From assembly GCA_016342415.1 (NCBI GenBank), contig JAEIOD010000020.1:31935-95934 (forward strand): 64,000 bases of DNA, in the 5' to 3' direction. The stretch comes from Clostridiales bacterium. Its GTDB lineage: Bacteria > Bacillota > Clostridia > Peptostreptococcales > Acidaminobacteraceae. Shown here in pieces: positions 1 to 9,342 of the stretch (positions are counted from its first letter, which is position 1; each line of letters opens with the position of its first letter). A program made the translations under genes and the position numbers. The notes below the pieces were generated by a model. It ran no database searches and had not been told where the DNA came from. It saw only the letters and a program-made list of their open reading frames with translations.

Positions 1-4
1 ACGC

Positions 5-2044
5 TTATTTGAATGTTCTAATAGATAATTCATCAAACCATACAATTGTATCTTCAGCTTCTAACTTGATGACCAATTTATCTGTGGGGGATGTTGTACT
101 CATTTGAATAGATAAAGTACTCCAGTCAAGAACTGTCCCTTTATTTGAAATGACTTCTTTATTGAAGATATTGTTTCCTTTGTAATAACCAACGATTTGT
201 ATTTTGATTGGTTTGGCTTCATTTGACATAAGCATAAATGAGACAGTGGCACCTTGACTTATTTCGATTGGATCAAAATATAAAGATGCAGTGCCATCAT
301 TTTTATTTAAGTCGATTCTGTATGATTTAGTGCCTTTGTTTAAAGTATACGTATCTTCAACCACATTGACAGTTGAACTCATATTGTATTGATTTAGAAT
401 TTCCTCAGAGTCATTTGTATAACTGTTAGACTTAAAAGCCTGATCAGAAGCTAATTCGTTTTGAGTTTGAATCTGGTTTTCCAAAGCTTTGCTCTCGGAA
501 GTTTGATATTCCTTATCTTGTACCACAGGATCACTTGACAAGCCTTTTGAGTCCGTAACTGTTAATTTTATGTTATATACACCTGGAGAAAGACCTTTAA
601 CCTCATAATCTGCATTATTCTTACCAGGCGTACTGGTTATGAATTTGCCGTCTTTACTGAGCTCCCAGAAACTTTCGGCAATAATCTCGTCATTATAAGC
701 TATGCTTAAATTTGTACAATGCAAGGTGTTGCCAGTAATTTCGACTTGAAAATCAGCAACAGGTGGTAGATGTTCCCCTGGATCTTTTGCAAATAATTTT
801 GGTAGCCATAAAAAACTTAATATAACCACTATTAATGCTGCAAATATAGAGGCTGGAATTAAAAAATTAAAAGCTCTCTTTTCTTCTTCAACCTCTTCAT
901 CATCCTCTTCGTGATGCGTTTGAAAAGCGGGATCCTTAAAATGATTTGGTAAACCATAAACAGGTTCTTCTTCATCAAAATTTTCATTGTCTTTTAAACT
1001 AGTAGTTTCAGTAGTTACATTTTCATGCTTATCAGGAACTACTTTATTAACTTTTCTGACCGGCTCATTTCTTACAAGGACTTCTTCAAGAGACGAAACA
1101 CCGTCAACAAGCTTGGATAAGTCAATGTTTTCTTCTATGGGGCCATCTGACCAATCGATTGGTGGTCTTGGTTCGTATATTTCCTCAATCACATCATCAG
1201 GGATATCTGGTGTTTGATCAGGTAAATCCTGAATAGGTTCTGGCGTATTGTTGCCCGTTAAGAATGCACGTTCTTCATCGGTCACTTCATTGTTGATTTC
1301 TTTAGTTCTGGCATCATATTCATTGACTTCAACAAACTCCATAAAAATGTTGTTTGGATGTGCATTACCTACTAAAGTCTGATTCTTAGAACCTTGCTTT
1401 TTAAAATAAATAGCCTTAAAATCAGAGAACAAATCATCAAAACACTGATAATCTTTTTCTCTTCTAATCAAAGATTCTGTAAAAGCATGTATATTATCAT
1501 ATGTGTCAGATGTTTTTAGTTCATTGTAATTTGTAATCAGTATACGTTGCATGACCTGACCAATATTCTTAGCTACCATTGTAAAAGGAATATTGTCGTT
1601 AAGTTTTCTATCTAAGTTAATTTGCTCTTTTAAATATAGTTGATGATCTTTAAATACGATTTGATTTGAAGCAATTAAAATGTTAAGCAAATAATGCTCA
1701 AAACCTATATAAGCTGTTGCCTGATGTAAATAATCGTATAAATAATCAATTCTCTCTTGCTCAGTAACTGAAGCAAAGTTTAAGTGAAGACTGATATTAT
1801 CGCCTTCTATATATTTTGAAACAAGTATGATCTCATCTTGGAGTATTTCAATATGTAATTTATTTTGTAGTGTGTTGTCTAGAAAATCCTTAAAAGCCGT
1901 GTTAAATTGATCATTCATTTTAAACTTTTGAATGACAACACGATGTTGAGGTTGATCTTTATAACACCCCTTATAGATTGTTTGAAATTTATTCTCTTCG
2001 AGTAGGTCTTTTTCATCAAATAATTGATTATAAGATTGGTTCAT
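5..2044 (-). CDS. Membrane-anchored pseudokinase-like protein with extracellular PKD-like domain
   Basis: A 679-residue protein of unknown function. Residues about 8-140 look like the N-lobe and start of a protein kinase fold (a beta3-like VVIQKFK, then a helical stretch), but I see no HRD, DFG or glycine-rich loop, so catalysis is unlikely. An acidic, proline-rich linker (about 235-390) is followed by one transmembrane helix at about 393-416. The outer part holds a PKD or Ig-like domain (about 425-510, with SPGVYNIKLTVTDSKG) and a C-terminal beta-rich domain (about 560-679) that resembles carbohydrate-binding jelly rolls. The topology suggests it senses or binds something outside and recruits partners inside. 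The start is set by GGGAGG eight bases upstream. It stands alone and is divergent from yhaO. The domain reading is by eye; the membrane helix is the surest part. Confidence 0.7.
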   Translation of the reverse strand: MNQSYNQLFDEKDLLEENKFQTIYKGCYKDQPQHRVVIQKFKMNDQFNTAFKDFLDNTLQNKLHIEILQDEIILVSKYIEGDNISLHLNFASVTEQERIDYLYDYLHQATAYIGFEHYLLNILIASNQIVFKDHQLYLKEQINLDRKLNDNIPFTMVAKNIGQVMQRILITNYNELKTSDTYDNIHAFTESLIRREKDYQCFDDLFSDFKAIYFKKQGSKNQTLVGNAHPNNIFMEFVEVNEYDARTKEINNEVTDEERAFLTGNNTPEPIQDLPDQTPDIPDDVIEEIYEPRPPIDWSDGPIEENIDLSKLVDGVSSLEEVLVRNEPVRKVNKVVPDKHENVTTETTSLKDNENFDEEEPVYGLPNHFKDPAFQTHHEEDDEEVEEEKRAFNFLIPASIFAALIVVILSFLWLPKLFAKDPGEHLPPVADFQVEITGNTLHCTNLSIAYNDEIIAESFWELSKDGKFITSTPGKNNADYEVKGLSPGVYNIKLTVTDSKGLSSDPVVQDKEYQTSESKALENQIQTQNELASDQAFKSNSYTNDSEEILNQYNMSSTVNVVEDTYTLNKGTKSYRIDLNKNDGTASLYFDPIEISQGATVSFMLMSNEAKPIKIQIVGYYKGNNIFNKEVISNKGTVLDWSTLSIQMSTTSPTDKLVIKLEAEDTIVWFDELSIRTFK

Positions 2045-2376
2045 TGATAACCTCCCACTGATTAATATATATGTAATAGTTTAATTTAATTTCCATTTTT
2101 GACGAACGTGTGTTTTTTTGCTTATACATGATGTTGTACCGTTTATTTGTAAATCCACTATATATATGTAAAAAACTACACTTTCACAAAATAATTATAC
2201 TATAAAAAGTGGTAATTAAGAATAGAGAAAGACGAAAAAAATGCCAAATATCAAAGAAATAGTTCGTTTTTATGTGATTAAATGAAGGACTTGTTACAAA
2301 GCGGTCTATTTACTACCTTTTTTCATTGGATACTGTTAAAATATAACTAGAATATTTAGAATGTAGAGGTGTAAAA
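2045..2376. other. Divergent intergenic region, no recognised element
   Basis: This 332-base AT-rich gap separates the minus-strand pseudokinase-like gene from yhaO and must hold both promoters. I see no convincing -35/-10 pair, structured RNA or open reading frame in it. A good ribosome binding site (GAGGTG) precedes yhaO. Confidence 0.5.
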
Positions 2377-3564
2377 ATGATTAGATTATTACATATTAGT
2401 GACGTACACATTAATAAGAGTTTTGCAACAAAAGATGAAGTTCTTAGACATCGTATGCAACGTGCGGTGATTAGGTCATTTCAGAATGCAATAACATATT
2501 GCATTTCTAATGATTTGGATGCTTTAATGATTGCTGGTGATTTATTTGATTCACAGCAGGTGTCTCTAAAAGATGGCGAACTCGTCAAAGATGCTTTTGA
2601 ACAGTTGAAAAAACACGATATCAAAGTGTTTTATGCTTCTGGCAATCATGATTTTACTCACTATGATTCGAAAATCCGACATTTAGATTATCCTAGTAAT
2701 GTTAAAACTTTCTTTGGTGATGATGTTAAAACATACGAATTACACGATAGAATCACTCATGACATATATAAAGTGGTAGGGTGTGGACATGTGATGCAAC
2801 ATGAATCCAGACCATTAATAGAGAATTTTCCTGTTGGAAAACATATAGGATTGGCTCATTCAATGGTAGCTTCTCCAATTACAAAAGGTGATGAAGGGGA
2901 TTATCTACCGAGTACAATTGATACCTTGACTTCGAAGGGATACTTGTACTTTGCTTTGGGTCATATTCACCAAAATGGACCAATAGATAAACATGAAACC
3001 ATATATTACGCTGGTGCTTTACAGGGCTTAAATAGCAACGAAACGGGTGTGAAAGGTGGCAATTTAGTCACGATAAACGATGGACAAGTCGATGTTAAGT
3101 TTGTTGCACTCGCAGTGATGTCTTTTGAGAAAATGGATATTGATATTACTGGATTGGATACTATGGATGCTTTATTTGAGTCGACAAAAGTAGAGTTGGG
3201 TGAGTATTTAAAAGACTTGGAGCAAAACAAATTAAGTATTGAGATCAAGTTTACAGGGAGGTCTAAATTATATAAAACACTAAAAAACTCTCATGAAATC
3301 AGTGATCTTAGATTACTTATTTTAGATTACTTCAGTGTGTTTGATATTAAAATAAAATCCGATGTTAAAACTGTATACGATGCTGAGTCTTATAAAAATA
3401 AGCGAAGTGTTTTAGGAGAGGTATTAAAAGCAGTGGATGATATCAGTATAAATGGTTTGCCGAAGTTAAATTATTTGAGTACAGAACCTTCGTCAAGTGT
3501 GATGACAGAAGGCATGGAGGATCAAATTATGACTTATTTCTTGGAGGGATATGATGAAGATTAA
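2377..3564 (+). CDS. yhaO: YhaO/SbcD-like DNA repair metallophosphoesterase
   Basis: A 395-residue calcineurin-like phosphoesterase of the Mre11/SbcD/YhaO group, expected to be the nuclease half of a DNA end-processing complex. The metal-binding motifs appear in order: DVH (residues 9-11), GDLFD (about 55), GNHD (about 91), an isolated histidine in AHSM (about 168) and GHIH (about 205). The C-terminal 180 residues should form the capping and ATPase-binding region. The gene overlaps the next one, a Rad50-like ATPase, by 14 bases, so the two are translationally coupled as expected for a stoichiometric complex. The same pair occurs as yhaO-yhaN in Bacillus. Its exact DNA substrate is inferred from the family only. 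Confidence 0.9.
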   Translation: MIRLLHISDVHINKSFATKDEVLRHRMQRAVIRSFQNAITYCISNDLDALMIAGDLFDSQQVSLKDGELVKDAFEQLKKHDIKVFYASGNHDFTHYDSKIRHLDYPSNVKTFFGDDVKTYELHDRITHDIYKVVGCGHVMQHESRPLIENFPVGKHIGLAHSMVASPITKGDEGDYLPSTIDTLTSKGYLYFALGHIHQNGPIDKHETIYYAGALQGLNSNETGVKGGNLVTINDGQVDVKFVALAVMSFEKMDIDITGLDTMDALFESTKVELGEYLKDLEQNKLSIEIKFTGRSKLYKTLKNSHEISDLRLLILDYFSVFDIKIKSDVKTVYDAESYKNKRSVLGEVLKAVDDISINGLPKLNYLSTEPSSSVMTEGMEDQIMTYFLEGYDED

Positions 3565-6184
3565 ATCGCTTTATACAGAGAGCTTTGGTAAATTTAAAAA
3601 TGAGAAATGGGATGAATTTTCTGACTCGATCAATGTTTTTTATGGTGAAAATGAAGCAGGCAAATCAACTGTTTTTAAAATGTTGGTCCGTTTGTTATTT
3701 GGATTCAAGTCTATCAATAGAGAAAAAAACACTTTGGTCAATCAAGAAACCAATCAACTGAATATTGGTGGTATGTTGATGGGCGATCATAAAATACAAG
3801 TGGATAGAAATTTGAAATCCAAAGCATCGCTTACAATCGTTGAACTTGGTAAACAACAGACACTTGAAAATGAAATATTGGAAAGTGCTGCGCATATTGA
3901 TAGAGCAACCTATGAGGCTGTATATGCTCTAGAATTATCTAAACTCAGTCATTTCAAGCATCAAACATGGCAAGACATTGAAGAGTTGTTAATTCAACAG
4001 TACAGTGGTGATACATTTAAGTCACCTAAACAAGTTTTGAGTCTTTTGGAAGATGAAATGAAAGCGATTAAAAAGAAAAGCGATCGTGGTAACTCTATAA
4101 TTAAAACACTGGAAGAGGAAAGACGGAAACTTTTTAAGCAAAAGAAACATATACAAGGACATTTAGAACTCGCTGATGAATTAGAAGAAAAATTAAATCG
4201 ACTGGATCATAAAATTGAAGAAGTAAAAGCTACAAAATTACATTTAGAGCATCAAAAAATGTTATTAACCGATTATCTGCCAATCATGAGATTAATAGAT
4301 GAAAAACAGGTTTTAGAAACAAAACTTGAAGCATTTAAGAATTTACGATCAGTAGACGAATTTCAGTATAAGGAAAAAAATACTCAACTTAAAAAGATGT
4401 ATGCCAAGCTAGAAGAAATCTCTGAAAGCATAGCAAAGTATGTCGCAGAGAAAAGACGACTTTCGGAACGTGTCCAGTCTTTTAATGTGACTGAAAACGA
4501 GTTGAAGGATATGATTCAAAAACATATGATGAGTGATGACCTTCTTCATGAAAAGGAGACTTTGGAAAAGTCTTTGGATTTAAAAGAACAGACTTTTAAG
4601 AAAGCGTTTGAAGAAACATTTGATGAAAGATATCAGATGAAACACTTTGAAGATGTATTGTCACTTAACTATCTGAATATCAAATCTCTTGTAAAAGAAA
4701 TTGAAGAAATCTATGATGAAATAAAAATTCTTAAAAGGAATAAACGATCGACTACAAATGGAAGTTTGAAAGGTAGTCTGGCCTTGATGGTTGTACTGGC
4801 TATAGCAGGAGGTGCAATAGCTTATTTCAATATCAATACATACGCTACTTATGGTGGAATTTTTGTAATAGGACTTGCTTTAACCAATTCGGTACATCTG
4901 ATTCAGAAGAATAAAAACAAAGGTTTGGATGAAGAGGATCTGTATTCTGATAGAGATGAACTGAGAAATCGATTGATTTTAGAATTGAATGGCATTAAAT
5001 TGTCAAGTATAGCCCAAGAGTTTATTGGTCAGGAATTTTTATCGCAGGTGATGACACTAAAGACTCAAGCTGAACATTTTTTGTCTGAAAAAGTCATATA
5101 CGAAACAAAATATGAACAGATGAAACAACTGAATAGTTCTGTGGAATCATATCTTCAGGAACACATTGGAGAGATTCTTCATAAAGCAAAACACTTTGAT
5201 GATTTAATGACTCAGCTCAAGGAAAGTCAAAAGCACATGTCGAGAATTGAAGTCATCAATGGACAGTTAGATGTCTTTAATGATCAACTGCTGGATGTCG
5301 AAAAACAATTGAATGAAGTGGAAGATTGGATCATTCAAACAGAGAATCAATTAAAATCAGTTGGAGACGGTGATATAGAAATTGGTCTCGAAAAGTTAAA
5401 TTCCAAAGCTCAAGACACCTTAAGATTAGATGAAATCGTTAAACGATTGAGTACGGCTGATTATTCTGAAGAGGTATTAGAATCTTTTAGAGCAGCATAT
5501 ACAGAGGAAAAATATCATGATTTATCATATATAAATACTGAGATAGAGTTGATTACAACGGAGTTAAATGAGTTGATTATCAATCGGGGTGGTATCTTCA
5601 AGGATAGACAATTACTCTTGGAGCAATCAGATGTGGCAAATGTCGAAAGTGAATTAAAATATATTGATGAACGTTTGATCAAAGAAAAATTACGATATGA
5701 TCGATTGATGTTAATACATCATGTGATAAAAGAAACTGATGAGAGTTACAGAACAGAAAATCAACCGAGAGTTTATAAGCAGGCAAGTCAGTATTTAGAC
5801 ATCATAACCGAAGGAAAATATACTAGTTTAGAAGTTGTAGAAGTTGATGAAAAATCCAAAGTGAATTATGTTATAATGGTCACTAAGAAGGATCAGGGTG
5901 AAGGTCAACTTGTTCAAGTAGATGAAACCTTTAGTATGGGTACTTTAAATCAAATTTATCTTTCGCTTAGATTATCTTTGATTGATCATTTAGATCAAGG
6001 ACATGAAAAACTACCAGTTTGTTTTGATGAATTATTGGTTAACTGGGATAGAGAACGTTTGAATCAGACATTGAAGATTATTGAAACCATAGGGCAACAT
6101 CGACAGGTATTTGTTTTTACATGTCATGAATGGTTTGTAGAATCGTTAAAAGCATTAGAGGGTACAAAAATATATCAATTATAA
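3551..6184 (+). CDS. yhaN: YhaN-like SMC/Rad50-type ATPase with central membrane hairpin
   Basis: An 877-residue ABC-type ATPase partner of YhaO. Walker A is GENEAGKST (residues 32-40). Long charged coiled-coil arms fill about 180-400 and 450-760. The signature motif SMGTLNQIYLSLRLSL is near 795 and Walker B (PVCFDELLVNWD) near 822, with a switch histidine in FTCHEW. Two hydrophobic helices lie at about 407-445, at the apex where Rad50 and SbcC carry a CXXC zinc hook; no such cysteine pair is visible. This suggests a membrane-attached apex. An ATG-ATG start follows GGAGGG. The shorter arms and lack of a hook favour YhaN over SbcC. Confidence 0.88.
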   Translation: MMKIKSLYTESFGKFKNEKWDEFSDSINVFYGENEAGKSTVFKMLVRLLFGFKSINREKNTLVNQETNQLNIGGMLMGDHKIQVDRNLKSKASLTIVELGKQQTLENEILESAAHIDRATYEAVYALELSKLSHFKHQTWQDIEELLIQQYSGDTFKSPKQVLSLLEDEMKAIKKKSDRGNSIIKTLEEERRKLFKQKKHIQGHLELADELEEKLNRLDHKIEEVKATKLHLEHQKMLLTDYLPIMRLIDEKQVLETKLEAFKNLRSVDEFQYKEKNTQLKKMYAKLEEISESIAKYVAEKRRLSERVQSFNVTENELKDMIQKHMMSDDLLHEKETLEKSLDLKEQTFKKAFEETFDERYQMKHFEDVLSLNYLNIKSLVKEIEEIYDEIKILKRNKRSTTNGSLKGSLALMVVLAIAGGAIAYFNINTYATYGGIFVIGLALTNSVHLIQKNKNKGLDEEDLYSDRDELRNRLILELNGIKLSSIAQEFIGQEFLSQVMTLKTQAEHFLSEKVIYETKYEQMKQLNSSVESYLQEHIGEILHKAKHFDDLMTQLKESQKHMSRIEVINGQLDVFNDQLLDVEKQLNEVEDWIIQTENQLKSVGDGDIEIGLEKLNSKAQDTLRLDEIVKRLSTADYSEEVLESFRAAYTEEKYHDLSYINTEIELITTELNELIINRGGIFKDRQLLLEQSDVANVESELKYIDERLIKEKLRYDRLMLIHHVIKETDESYRTENQPRVYKQASQYLDIITEGKYTSLEVVEVDEKSKVNYVIMVTKKDQGEGQLVQVDETFSMGTLNQIYLSLRLSLIDHLDQGHEKLPVCFDELLVNWDRERLNQTLKIIETIGQHRQVFVFTCHEWFVESLKALEGTKIYQL

Positions 6185-6193
6185 AGGGGTTTT

Positions 6194-6427
6194 ATGGGTA
6201 AGTATTCTAAAGAAGATTATGAATTCGAAAAAAACAAACAAGAAATTTTAAAGCTTACTCAAAATCGACATGCCATGAAGAAAGAGGAACATGCTTCGGT
6301 TTGGGAGTTTGAAATTGAGGAACATAGAAAAAGAAAAAGAAAAGAAAAATTCATGATGTTCGGGGCTGGTTGTGGGATTCTCAGTATGATGTATATTTTA
6401 ATTACAACCCTCTTAAACTATCTATAA
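6194..6427 (+). CDS. Small tail-anchored membrane protein, function unknown
   Basis: A 77-residue protein not recognised as a known family. The first 55 residues are highly charged (many Lys and Glu, with a run KRKRKEK just before the membrane), and a single hydrophobic helix occupies about 54-76 at the C terminus, so the bulk should face the cytoplasm. It begins nine bases after yhaN and ends twelve before the CDF transporter gene, each start preceded by an AAAGG-type ribosome binding site, so it is probably cotranscribed with both. A role with the membrane-associated YhaN is possible but only by position. Confidence 0.65.
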   Translation: MGKYSKEDYEFEKNKQEILKLTQNRHAMKKEEHASVWEFEIEEHRKRKRKEKFMMFGAGCGILSMMYILITTLLNYL

Positions 6428-6439
6428 AAAGGACACAAA

Positions 6440-7306
6440 ATGAAAAATAGAGTAGAAGTAGCAAAACGAGTCAGTATAGTAACGGTTTTATGGAACACTA
6501 TATTATCTATAGTGAAAGTGGTTATTGGAACATTAGGTCATTCAGGGGCTATTGTCGCTGATGGTATTCATTCAATGACAGACGTTTTTACAACGGTTAT
6601 AGCATATGCAGGAGTGCACTTTTCAGCAAAACAAGCTGATGATGACCATCCATATGGCCACGAGAAATTTGAACCTGTTATGAGCAAAATATTAGCCACT
6701 GTTCTAATTATAACAGGACTACTTATTGGTTATAATGGCATTAAAAATATGTTTAGGGCAGATGAGTTGATTAAACCCAGTACACTCAACTTGATCGCAG
6801 CTGGACTATCAATCGTGGTAAAAGAGTGGATGTATAGATATACAAAAAAAGCCGCAGACAAGATTAACAGTTCAGCTTTAAAAGCTGATGCATGGCACCA
6901 TAGATCAGATGCTTTCTCTTCTATTGGTAGTTTAATCGGTGTTGGTGGTGCGATTTTAGGATTTAAATTCTTGGACCCTTTAGCCGCTGTTGTCATTTCG
7001 TTGATCATATTAAAAATTGCAGTAGAGATTTACATAAAGTCGGTTGATGAAGTGATGGATAAATCAGCTGATGAGGAAACGACAAATCTTATTAGAGAGT
7101 GTGTTCAGAGGGTAGAGGGTGTTGTTGGGATTGATTTGTTATTGACAAGACAACACGCTTCAGTACTATATGTTGATATAGAAATCGGTGTGAACGGTGA
7201 TTTAAGCCTTTGGAAGGCTCATTCTATAGCAGAAAAAGTACATCTAGAAGTTGAAGATGAAATAGAGTCTGTAAAACATTGTATGGTACATGTTAATCCA
7301 TATTAA
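6440..7306 (+). CDS. Cation diffusion facilitator family transporter
   Basis: A 288-residue CDF family protein, expected to export divalent metal ions (Zn, Mn, Fe or Co) in exchange for protons. Six membrane helices cover the first 210 residues. The transport-site motifs are DGIHSMTD (residues 41-48, second helix) and DAWHHRSD (about 149-156, fifth helix), followed by the usual cytoplasmic C-terminal metal-binding domain ending in HCMVHVNPY. The histidine in the second-helix motif leans toward zinc, but the metal cannot be settled by eye. It is the last gene of the yhaO run and is closed by a strong hairpin terminator. Confidence 0.9.
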   Translation: MKNRVEVAKRVSIVTVLWNTILSIVKVVIGTLGHSGAIVADGIHSMTDVFTTVIAYAGVHFSAKQADDDHPYGHEKFEPVMSKILATVLIITGLLIGYNGIKNMFRADELIKPSTLNLIAAGLSIVVKEWMYRYTKKAADKINSSALKADAWHHRSDAFSSIGSLIGVGGAILGFKFLDPLAAVVISLIILKIAVEIYIKSVDEVMDKSADEETTNLIRECVQRVEGVVGIDLLLTRQHASVLYVDIEIGVNGDLSLWKAHSIAEKVHLEVEDEIESVKHCMVHVNPY

Positions 7307-7310
7307 AAGA

Positions 7311-7340
7311 ATCTCCAGCCTAAGCTGGAGATATTTTTTT
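7311..7340. terminator. Bidirectional terminator between CDF gene and methyltransferase gene
   Basis: A perfect 9-base stem ATCTCCAGC / GCTGGAGAT with loop CTAA is followed by a T run on the plus strand. The end of the minus-strand methyltransferase gene overlaps it, so the same hairpin can serve the convergent transcript. Confidence 0.9.
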
Positions 7341-8099
7341 GCCTATATACAGGCCATGTTCGCTCATGCCCAAAATTGAAGGTTCAGTACATAGTTTTAT
7401 ATGATTTTCCAACCAGTCACTAAATTGTAATGAATCAAGAGAATTGATGGTATCTTTAAGTAACGTCTTTATACCATCGGTTCCGACATGGAATGATTTT
7501 AATAGATACAGCTGGTTCATCTCTTCTTCAATCTGATTTGGTGAAGTGGCATAAAATAATTGATTGTCTTTATGATAACCATAATTAAGATAATCATTTA
7601 CCGCTTGTTTGTTTTGGCTAAACAACTCAAAATTTCTAAAGATATTTGCATATTTATTGACATAACTAAGACCAAAAACACCATCATATTTTAGAACTCT
7701 AAGGCATTCGAGTAGACCTTGATTTCTTTTGTTTGAGTCAATTTCATGGTAGTATGCACCAAAGTTTAGAACGATATCAAAACAACCATCTTCAAACTGG
7801 GACAAGTCATTAACTGACAGGGTATGAGTTTCTTTTAAATGTGGATAATACGATTGCATACGTTTCACATTAACATCCAGTAGATCACAAGCTACAACAT
7901 TATAACCCAACTTTGTAAGTGCATCTGCATAGATGCCTGTTCCTGCACAAGCATCCAGTATATAAGCTTCTTTTGGTAATATTTCTTTTATAAAATGCAT
8001 TGTAGTATGGAACTCAATGGTGTTAACAGGTGCTTTGGTGAGCCTGTTATTTTCATCATGTTCCAAATAGAACTCATTTATTGATTTGTTATAATCCAT
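7320..8099 (-). CDS. Class I SAM-dependent methyltransferase
   Basis: A 259-residue Rossmann-fold methyltransferase. Motif I is ILDACAGTGIYADAL (about residues 46-60), with acidic residues at the next strand (VVACDLL) and a motif IV-like stretch DIVLNFGAYYHE. The substrate is unknown. Its start codon overlaps the stop of the threonine ammonia-lyase gene by one base (TAATG), so translation is coupled and the T-box upstream probably controls both genes. The stop region runs into the shared terminator hairpin. Confidence 0.82.
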   Translation of the reverse strand: MDYNKSINEFYLEHDENNRLTKAPVNTIEFHTTMHFIKEILPKEAYILDACAGTGIYADALTKLGYNVVACDLLDVNVKRMQSYYPHLKETHTLSVNDLSQFEDGCFDIVLNFGAYYHEIDSNKRNQGLLECLRVLKYDGVFGLSYVNKYANIFRNFELFSQNKQAVNDYLNYGYHKDNQLFYATSPNQIEEEMNQLYLLKSFHVGTDGIKTLLKDTINSLDSLQFSDWLENHIKLCTEPSILGMSEHGLYIGKKISPA

Positions 8100-9301
8100 T
8101 AATTGACCTCCTCTACAACAAATCCACCTTTGTCTAGAGCATTTAGAATGATTTTTAAATGATCATGTCCGTTGGTTTCGATTGTCACTTGTAGATTGAC
8201 ATGATGGAATCTGTCCGTTGTCCTAAATTGATTGTGATCTAGTTTGACAACATTGGCTTTGTTGTCACTGAGTATCTGTGAAATTTGAAGAAGTTGACCA
8301 GGTGTATCTGGAAGGTCTACAGAAAAACAATAGATTCTACCTCTAGAGACCAAACCTTTACTGATAAGTGATGAAATCGTCACAACATCAATGTTGCCAC
8401 CACTCAAAAGAGAAACGACATTTTTATTTTTAACATCCAATTTCTTTAGTCCCGCCAGTGCCAAAAGACCTGCGTTTTCTGCAACGAGCTTGTGTTTTTC
8501 TACGAGCATTAAAAAAGCATCCATTAAATCGTAATCATCTACGATGATGATGTCATCAACGTATTTCTTGATGAGCTCATAGGTGAGTACGCCAGGTTCT
8601 TTTACGGCGACACCATCTGCTATGGTGTCAACTTTGTTCAGACAGACCCTCTCATTCATACGTAGAGATTGTTTCATAGCCATAGCACCACGAGGTTCGA
8701 TACCGATGACTTTAATTTTGGGATTGCTTTCTTTGATGGCCATAGCAATACCGCTGATTAAGCCCCCACCACCGACAGGTACCAATATATAATCAACGTC
8801 TTTTAGTTCTTCTAAAATTTCTAATCCGATTGTTCCTTGACCATAGATGATATCGAGGTCATCAAAAGGATGTATAAAAACATAGTCATGCTTTTTCTCT
8901 AATCTCTTTGCTTCTGTATAAGCATCATCATAAACATCACCATGCAATACCACTGTTGCACCATATTTTTTTGTTGCTTCAACTTTAATAAGTGGTGTTG
9001 TTTTAGGCATGACAATTGTTGCTTTAACCCCAAGTGCCTTGGCAGCATAAGCAACACCTTGGGCATGATTTCCTGCTGACGAACAGATTAGACCTTTACT
9101 TTTTTCTTTCTCGGTTAAGTGAGTGATTTTATTGTACGCACCTCGGATTTTAAAGGCGCCCGTTTTTTGAAGATTTTCAGGTTTTATATACACTTGATTG
9201 TGATACTCTTCACTAAAACCTGGACTGTAAATTAAAGGTGTTTTTAAAAGTACTTCTTTTAACTGTTCTTGTGCTTCGTAAAGCTTTTTTAAATGTGACA
9301 T
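8099..9301 (-). CDS. ilvA: Threonine ammonia-lyase (threonine deaminase) with ACT domain
   Basis: A 400-residue PLP enzyme that converts threonine to 2-oxobutanoate and ammonia. The PLP lysine lies in KTGAFKIRGAY (about 52), the serine-binding loop in SAGNHAQGVA, and the phosphate-binding loop is GGGGLISGIA. A single ACT-like domain fills about 325-400. This length and single ACT domain are shared by IlvA of Bacillus type and by many catabolic forms, so the symbol is tentative: tdcB-type catabolism is possible. A T-box leader upstream ties expression to tRNA charging. The ribosome binding site is AGGAGG, six bases from ATG. Confidence 0.88.
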   Translation of the reverse strand: MSHLKKLYEAQEQLKEVLLKTPLIYSPGFSEEYHNQVYIKPENLQKTGAFKIRGAYNKITHLTEKEKSKGLICSSAGNHAQGVAYAAKALGVKATIVMPKTTPLIKVEATKKYGATVVLHGDVYDDAYTEAKRLEKKHDYVFIHPFDDLDIIYGQGTIGLEILEELKDVDYILVPVGGGGLISGIAMAIKESNPKIKVIGIEPRGAMAMKQSLRMNERVCLNKVDTIADGVAVKEPGVLTYELIKKYVDDIIIVDDYDLMDAFLMLVEKHKLVAENAGLLALAGLKKLDVKNKNVVSLLSGGNIDVVTISSLISKGLVSRGRIYCFSVDLPDTPGQLLQISQILSDNKANVVKLDHNQFRTTDRFHHVNLQVTIETNGHDHLKIILNALDKGGFVVEEVN

Positions 9302-9342
9302 ATTATCCTCCTAGTATTGTGAGGATAGAAAAGAAATGAATT

